From Heterostelium multicystogenum (Eukaryota; Evosea; Eumycetozoa; Acytosteliales; Acytosteliaceae), in NCBI GenBank assembly GCA_003667245.1, contig RCNN01000093.1, forward strand, positions 20,881-84,880: 64,000 bases of DNA, given 5' to 3'. The notes below the pieces were generated by a model. That model had not been told where the DNA came from. It ran no database searches and saw only the letters and a program-made list of their open reading frames with translations. This document shows, one piece after another, positions 57,785 to 64,000 of this stretch (positions are counted from its first letter, which is position 1; each line of letters starts with the position of its first letter). The translations under genes were made by a program, and so were the position numbers.

Positions 57785-59724
57785 ATGAATAAATCATTAT
57801 TTTCATTGTTATTTAATAACAAAGTAATATGTAGTTTAATATTTGGCAATGTCAAGTGTCTCAACAGTAGAAATTTCCAAAAATCAAACAGTTGGAAACA
57901 GCTAGCCGAAATACCGTGGGCCTTGGCACATCATGGATACTTCACACAGTTGAAAGAGTACTTTGAAACTCATTCAGTTGCCGATTTGAATAGCAATCTG
58001 CTTTATAAAACTGTTGAGCATGCAATTTTACACTCTGATATCAAAGTCAGCTTGGAAATGGTCAGGTATTTGGTTTGTGACATCAACATCCCAAGAAATG
58101 TCGTTGAAGAAACCAATGGAACAAATCTTGTGAAGATTGCCACTATCAACAATCGACTTGACATCATCAAGTTACTTGTGGAGTGGCTGGTGCTGACACA
58201 TTGAACCTTTATAGATGTTTGGCAGTTGCACCACTCGCAACTCTGAAATCAACTGACAACAACTTCGATGTGTTGATCTATCTGTCTGATTTTGGTCAAA
58301 ACCAATGAAAGCGATCATTTGATATATGATAATGCTGCTTATGTTGGTCGAATCGATATCATCGAATGGTTGGACAACAACAGAAAGAAGCATCGTAAAG
58401 ATAACCAATATGTACTTAAAAGCAATCGAAGGAGGACATATACATGTTCTTGAGTATCTCAAGAACCAAAGAGAAGAAATATACTCAGATGTGCCGCTTT
58501 TAGATTATGCTGTTACCAAAGAACAATTGAATGTTTGAAATGGCTCCACAACAATAATATTGGAAGTTGTACTAAGGATGCAATGAATAAAGCTGCTAGC
58601 TATGGACAGCTTGATGTTTTACAATGGTTGCACGACAATCGAACTGAAGGATGCTCAAGAAGCTTAGCTATGAAATTTGCCGCAAATCTTGATGTTGTCA
58701 AATGGTTGCATGAGAATCGTACTGAAGGATGTACAACAGATGCAATGGATGAGGCAGCATTTAAAAGCCTGGATATTGTAAAGTACTTGCATGTGAATAG
58801 AACCGAAGGATGCACTGTCAATGCAATGGATAATGCAGCAGAAGCAGGAAAACTCGAGATTGTAAAATGGCTTCATGCAAACAGAACTGAGGGATGCACT
58901 GTCAATGCAATGAATCGAGCATATGATAATGGTCATATGGATGTTGTTGAGTGGTTGCATAAGAATCGTACTGAAGGATGCGATTTTTTCAAATATCTGC
59001 TATGGAGATTACTTGTCAAAGATTCAATGGCTGCATGAGAATATTACTGAAAACATTAATTTCGAGGTGGCTCTTGTAAGTGCAGCTCAAATGGGAAATC
59101 TGGATGTCGTCAAATGGTTTCATGAAAACAGACCAGAGTGGTTCTCCCCTCTCATTATGGACCAAGCTGCTTCATGCAACAAGATAGAAATTGTTCGTTG
59201 GTTGCATGAGAACCGAACAGAAGGATGCACAAAAAGTTGCGATGAATGGAGCAGCTAGTTCTGGAAATCTTGAAATTGTGAAATTCCTACATTATAATCG
59301 CACGGAAGGATGCACAAAAAATGGCAATGAATAGTGCTGGAACTCAACATCTAAAAGTTGTTCAGTTTCTTCATTTCAATCGCACTGAGGGATGCACCAC
59401 TGATGCAATGGATAGTGCTGCAATTCATGGAAACCTAAATATTGTTTAGATTCCTCCATGAGAATCGAACTGAAGGATGCACCACTAGAGCAATGGATTG
59501 TGCTGCTTCCAACGGTTTTTATCGAAGTTGTCAAATATCTTCATGAGAATCGAACTGAAGGATGCACCTCGAATGCAATGGATCAAGCAGCCTTTAATGG
59601 TCATCTCAGTGTTGTAAAATACCTTCACGCCAACAGAACGGAGGGATGTACCAGACGGGCTTTTCAATCTCAATACAATGGCCATCTAAATGTTTATAAT
59701 TGGCTAATAGCTGCATATAAATAA
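57785..59724 (+). pseudogene. Ankyrin-repeat gene of the NRTEGCT family, several frameshifts
   Basis: ATG 57785 (MNKSLFSLLFNNKVI) opens the same protein as the minus-strand gene at 24250-26133: LAHHGYFTQLKEYFE, MVRYLVCDINIPRN, then about 15 ankyrin repeats with NRTEGCT signatures, ending YNGHLNVYNWLIAAYK and TAA. Frameshifts are visible near 58183, 58300, 58400, 58535, 59025, 59230, 59315, 59450 and 59515. Some correct each other against the paralogues, for instance the extra T near 59448 relative to 63270. The number is higher than in other genes of the window, so decay is more likely than error, but the repeats remain close in sequence and may have been functional recently. Confidence 0.7.
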
Positions 59725-60541
59725 AAATCTTGAAACTGCGGCTCGATGGCTAATTTTCAGACACCGATTAAAGTAGATGTTAAGAAAATACATGTTTATT
59801 TTTTAAGTATGATCATCCAACCCTTCAAATTGAGGACTGAGTAATAACTGCAATCAAGGCAATGAGTATTCCTTTTTGAATACCTTTTTTCCATGGAGAG
59901 TTAACTATTTTTCATTTAACAATGACCACGACCCAATTACAACAACTACTATAACTTTAGAATCACAACCTTAGAAGATAGAATCCAATCAAATGAAATA
60001 GACGAATTCGAGAAAAATTATTTTGAGTCGATCATTTTCCTCTGTGGAATTTACATTGATCATCGATTTTTAATTTGATTTTTAGAATACCAGTTAAAAT
60101 AAATTTATATTTTTCCGTATGCATATTTGATTTAAATCAGAACACAAACATGTTTTATATTACTTCTAATTGAGGTAACTCTTCGAAAATCAACTCTTTC
60201 TTGATTACAAGTACAAGAAATCAGGTAATATTGATCAAGCTCAGTAGAGTTACCTGATTGTAATATGAAGGTTTTGGAAATTATAATAACAAATTAGAGA
60301 TCTTACATTCTTACATTATATATAACTTAAATAAGTTAATGTTTTAAAAGTTAATATCAAGATCTTCAGTCAACATTTTATTATTTTTTGAAGAAATCAA
60401 TACAGGAGAAAAATAGAAAAAGTAGACTTTTAAAGAAAATGTTATGTGTACGTAAAGAATGACCAACAAAACATATATGAATCACCACTACGGAATTTTA
60501 TTCAATGATTTATATAAGATTGTAGTAAATAATTATATAAA
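59725..60541. other. Spacer between the two armadillo/ankyrin units
   Basis: About 800 bp. The left part corresponds to 63547-63850 after unit 2; the right part (from about 60079) repeats the upstream region of unit 1. Bases 59750-59840 have no counterpart after unit 2. Confidence 0.55.
60173..60255. repeat. Inverted repeat AGGTAACTCT..AGAGTTACCT, copy 2
   Basis: Same inverted ends as at 55803-55881, retained in the second unit with small changes in the middle. Confidence 0.65.
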
Positions 60542-61860
60542 ATGAATATTGAAATAGCCAACCTTTTCAGCAAACTATCTATTGTGGAAAGGACAGACAA
60601 AATCTATACTTTTTACAATTGGTCCAAATCTTTCTTCTGACGATGTGGATATAGTTGGACTGGCATTGTCTGATTTGAAGATAATTATCTCATCGGAAAG
60701 ACACCAATTTCAGATTTGGTGGATGCTGGATTCATACCAAGGTTGATGGATTTGCTGATGAGTCAGTTCTCGAACATCCAATGTGATGCTTGTTTTTGCT
60801 CTCAATGCTATCATGACTGTGCCCAAGAATGTCGATATCATCATAAAAAGAGGTGCACTTGAATGTTTCATGACATTGTTTAGGAAACTCCACTGACCAT
60901 CTTCTAAGAGTACAAGTCCTTAAGGGCACTTAGTTTGATCACCAGAGAAAATACTTTAGCACGTTCCACTTTATTGAGAGCCAATATCATCCCTACGTTA
61001 CTACAATACCTCGCCTCCCAGATACTAACTGATCCGCACAATACTCAGATTATCTTGGTTTTTAATTCACTTTGCCAAGGAAAACCATATAGAGACTACA
61101 TTGATTCAATGATTCCAATTCTGGCCCAAGTAGTTCAAACCGAAAGTCACAAAACATTGAGATGTATATCTCAGGCTTTGTGGGCAATGTATGACATCAC
61201 AGATATGGTAAATCTAGAATTAGTGATAACCAATCCATAATTCCAAAAGATACTTCAAAATCTTTCATCACAGGACAAAACCTTGTTGGTACCTTCTCTA
61301 AAAATCCTAGGCAACTTGCTCACTGGAGAAGACTCGATCACCTCCCAAGTAGTTGCATTTAATCCTTTTTCCAGATCTAATGGTATTGTTTTTTTCAACT
61401 GACCATTACATCCAGAGAGATGCTTTTTGGTGTATGAGCAACATCATAGCAAGCGGAAGAAAAATAATTGAGAAGGTGATCAAAGCGGATTTCTTTCAAT
61501 TGGTTGACATTCTAATGAATGATTCTACACATATGGATGCCATCACAAAAATTCTGTTTTGCATCAGTAATCTCTTGGTCATTGGAAGTGAAGATCAAAT
61601 CTACTATGTGATGCAGCAATTAGATGTGTTTAGGGTCTTGGTCCATTTCTTTCAATTAAAAACACTTGGCCAATAAATATATACGATCATTGGCACTATC
61701 ATGTCTGTCAGATCTTTTCAAGAGTTGTCCAGAAAAAGCTAATTTTCTTCCGCAACAGGTTCATCCAACTAGGAGGAGTCACCATTATTAACTCTATAAT
61801 TGAATCTAATCCATCATCTCGTGAAATGGAACACATACAAGTTATCCAATCATTTTTTAA
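60542..61860 (+). pseudogene. Degenerate copy of the armadillo gene
   Basis: Aligns base by base with 56198-57511 but contains many single-base gains and losses, mainly in A and T runs, for example near 60598, 60612, 60690, 60797, 60885, 60920, 61143, 61155, 61235, 61368, 61662 and 61742. The largest surviving frames are 101 and 107 residues (SQALWAMYDITDMV; AFWCMSNIIASGRK). Amino-acid substitutions are also present, so the copy is not just a noisy duplicate read. Not expected to give a full protein. Confidence 0.8.
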
Positions 61861-62188
61861 AATAAATTTTATCATTTGTAATTTGTAGTATGTTTTTATT
61901 GTTGTTGGTACCATCCTGATTTCTCCCAACCTTGGATTCCAAATACGATTTAATTTTAAAATTTCCATCTATGTTTTTATGATTTCAATTGATCACAAGG
62001 ATACATCTAACATTTAAATAGCTTCAATCTAATCAGGTAACATGGTGTAAGACTCATTTCGTCAGAGTTATTTCATCTACTATTTTACAAAAAAGCAAAT
62101 AGCTTGGACAGGATATGATCTCTCAACTCTTTAGAACTGTTTGCAACAATCAAAAACACTCATTGATTAAATAAGAAGACAGATACAG
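61861..62188. other. Spacer between armadillo and ankyrin pseudogenes
   Basis: About 330 bp, AT-rich, corresponding loosely to 57512-57784 of unit 1. No independent feature seen. Confidence 0.4.
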
Positions 62189-63546
62189 ATTGAATAAATC
62201 ATTGTTTTCAATTATTGTTTAATAAGGGATTAGTATTTGACAATGTCAGGTGTATCAACAGGAGAAATTCCAACAAATCACACAGTTGGGAAACAGCTAG
62301 CCGAAATACCGTGGGGCCTTGGCACAATCATGGATACTTCACACAGTTGAAAGAGTACTTGTGAAACTCATTTCCGTTGTCGATTTGAATAGCGATCAGC
62401 TTTATAACAAAACTGTTGAACATGCAATTTTACACTCCTTGATATCAAAGTCAGCTTGGAATGGTCAGGTATTGGTTTGTGACATCAAACATCCCAAGAA
62501 ATGTCGTTGAAAGAAAAACAATGGAACAAAAACTGGTTCAAGTGTGCCACCATCAAACAATCGACTTGACATCATCAAGTTACTTTGGAAGTTGCTGGTG
62601 CTGACACATTGAACCTTTATAGATGTTTATCAGTTGCAACCACTCGCAACTCTGAAATCAACTGACAAACAACTTCGATGTGTTGATCTATCTGTCTGAT
62701 TTTGGTCAAAACCACGAAAGCGATCATTTGATATATGATAATGCTGCTTATGTTGGTCGAATCGATATCATCGAATGGTTGGACAACAAACAGAAAGAAA
62801 GCATCGTAAAGATAACAATATGTACTTAAAAGCAATCGAAGGAGGACATATACATGTTCTTGAGTATTCTCAAGAACAAAGGAAGTAATATTGTAAGTGC
62901 AGCTCAAATGGGAAATCTGGATGTCGTCAAATGGTTTTCATGAAAACAGACCAGAAGTGGTTCTCCCCTCTCATTATGGACCAAGCTGCTTCATGCAACA
63001 AGATAGAAATTGTTCGTTGGTTGCATGAGAACCCGAACAGAAGGATGCACAAAAAGTGCGATGAATGGAGCAGCTAGTTCTGGAAATCTTTTGAAATTGT
63101 GAAAATTCCTACATTATGATCGCACGGAAGGATGCACAAAAATGGCAATGAATAGTGCTGGAACTCAACCATCTAAAAGTTGTTCAGTTTCTTTCATTTC
63201 AATCGCACTGAGGGATGCACCACTGATGCAATGGATAGTGCTGCAATTCATGGAAACCTAAATATTGTTAGATTCCTCCATGAGAATCGAACTGAAGGAT
63301 GCACCACTAGAGCAATGATTGTGCTGCTTCCAACGGTTTTATCGAAGTTGTCAAATATCTTCATGAGAATCGAACTGAAGGATGCACCTCGAATGCAAAT
63401 GGATCAAGCAGCCTTTAATGGTCATCTCAGTGTTTGTAAAATACCTTCACGCCAACAGACGGAGGGATGCACCAGACGGGCCTTTTCAATCTCAATACAA
63501 TGGCCTTCTAAATGTCTATAATTGGCTAATGGCAAATAAATCTTGA
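62189..63546 (+). pseudogene. Degenerate, internally deleted copy of the ankyrin gene
   Basis: Matches 57785-59724 but the start codon is lost (ATG became ATTG at 62189-62192), dozens of single-base indels break the frame, and near 62885 the sequence jumps from the equivalent of 58475 to that of 59070, deleting about 590 bp of repeats. Several NRTEGCT repeats remain recognisable at 63130-63480. Ends YNWLMANKS with TGA at 63544. Confidence 0.8.
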
Positions 63547-64000
63547 AACTTCCAGCACAAATTGAAGTAATTAGTAAACCCTCAATCAAGGCAAGTATCA
63601 TTCCTTTGGAAATACCCTTTATTTTCCATTTGGCGCGTTAACGCCAAATACTATTTTTCATTTGAACAAGTGACCACTACCCAATAATAACAACAACAAC
63701 TACTACAACTTCGCTAAACACAAGGTTACCTTACAGTTTTAGAATCCAATCAAATGGAATAAACGAATGAAATAAATTTATTTTGAAATAAAATCAGATC
63801 ATTTCCACAGTGGGAATTAAAAAAATGATGATCAATTTTTGATTTTTCAAAATCAAAAATTAAATTTTTCATTGAAATTTAAGAATAATTTGGGTGATTA
63901 AACCCAAAATGATGACCCATTTTAATATGTGAGAATGAAAAACAATTGTTTTTTAAAAATAAATTTTGTAAATAATTTTTTGATTTATTTTTTGTTTTTT
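63547..64000. other. AT-rich end of window with one GC-rich hairpin
   Basis: Flank of unit 2, passing into very AT-rich sequence with long T and A runs to the window end. A 7-bp-stem hairpin (TTTGGCG-CGTTAA-CGCCAAA) lies at 63629-63648. No gene seen. Confidence 0.5.

Larger units (their letters stand above)
55710..60078. repeat. Tandem duplication, unit 1 (armadillo plus ankyrin genes)
   Basis: A unit of about 4.37 kb holding the armadillo gene, the ankyrin gene and flanks is repeated directly from about 60079. The armadillo starts are 4344 bp apart. Boundaries were set where similarity in the upstream AT-rich region begins (AAATAAATTTATATTTTTCC). Confidence 0.8.
60079..63850. repeat. Tandem duplication, unit 2 (degenerate)
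   Basis: Second unit of the armadillo/ankyrin duplication. It is shorter because about 590 bp of the ankyrin part (equivalent to 58480-59070) is missing. Similarity fades at about 63850. Confidence 0.75.

Overview
The window looks like nuclear DNA of a dictyostelid social amoeba (Amoebozoa). The evidence is its AT-rich intergenic DNA, many short GT..AG introns (about 45-90 bp) opening with GTAAGT or GTATGT, Asn, Gln and Thr homopolymer tracts, and family content typical of dictyostelids: FNIP-repeat proteins with an F-box-like head, ankyrin proteins built from NRTEGCT-type repeats, a Roco kinase, TKL kinases and multi-exon housekeeping genes. Coding regions use C- and G-ending codons more freely than I would expect of D. 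discoideum, so another dictyostelid genus is more likely. That last point is inference.

Layout, left to right. A 5'-truncated hemocyanin/phenoloxidase-like gene (2-1690). Two FNIP genes on the minus strand, both with broken frames (1857-5246). A small secreted protein (5529-6105). A run of plus-strand genes: VPS52 of the GARP/EARP tethering complex (6387-9427), a J-domain protein (9612-10856) and SEC12/PREB, the Sar1 exchange factor (11229-12560). A 3.9-kb AT-rich stretch without genes. A Roco kinase, DEP-DEP-LRR-Roc-COR-kinase (16455-21891). A disrupted coiled-coil gene and a partial copy of it (22369-24110). An ankyrin gene on the minus strand (24250-26133). SRP receptor beta (27047-28164). 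A decayed hAT transposon (about 28400-30330). A third FNIP-like gene (30502-31880). A giant minus-strand gene with CLU-like, TPR-like, LRR and ubiquitin-E2-like parts (32253-40000). A divergent Upf1-like helicase (40276-42937). A minus-strand kinase with ubiquitin-like, filamin-like and armadillo regions upstream of a TKL domain (43002-about 47230). An ataxin-10 homologue (49562-51896). A fourth FNIP gene (52133-53690). A parallel-beta-helix membrane protein (53828-55546). Finally a direct tandem duplication of an armadillo gene plus an ankyrin gene (55710-60078 and 60079-about 63850); the first armadillo copy is intact and the second unit is heavily frameshifted.

Three neighbouring genes serve the secretory and endosomal route (VPS52, SEC12/PREB, SRPRB), but nothing suggests they act as a set. 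Many conserved genes are interrupted by single-base insertions or deletions, often in T or A runs, while other long frames are perfect. This points to local sequence errors in some genes and real decay in others (hAT element, second ARM/ANK unit, some FNIP genes). Coordinates for disrupted genes are therefore outer limits of homologous coding sequence, not finished gene models. All family calls come from reading motifs; no database search was possible.
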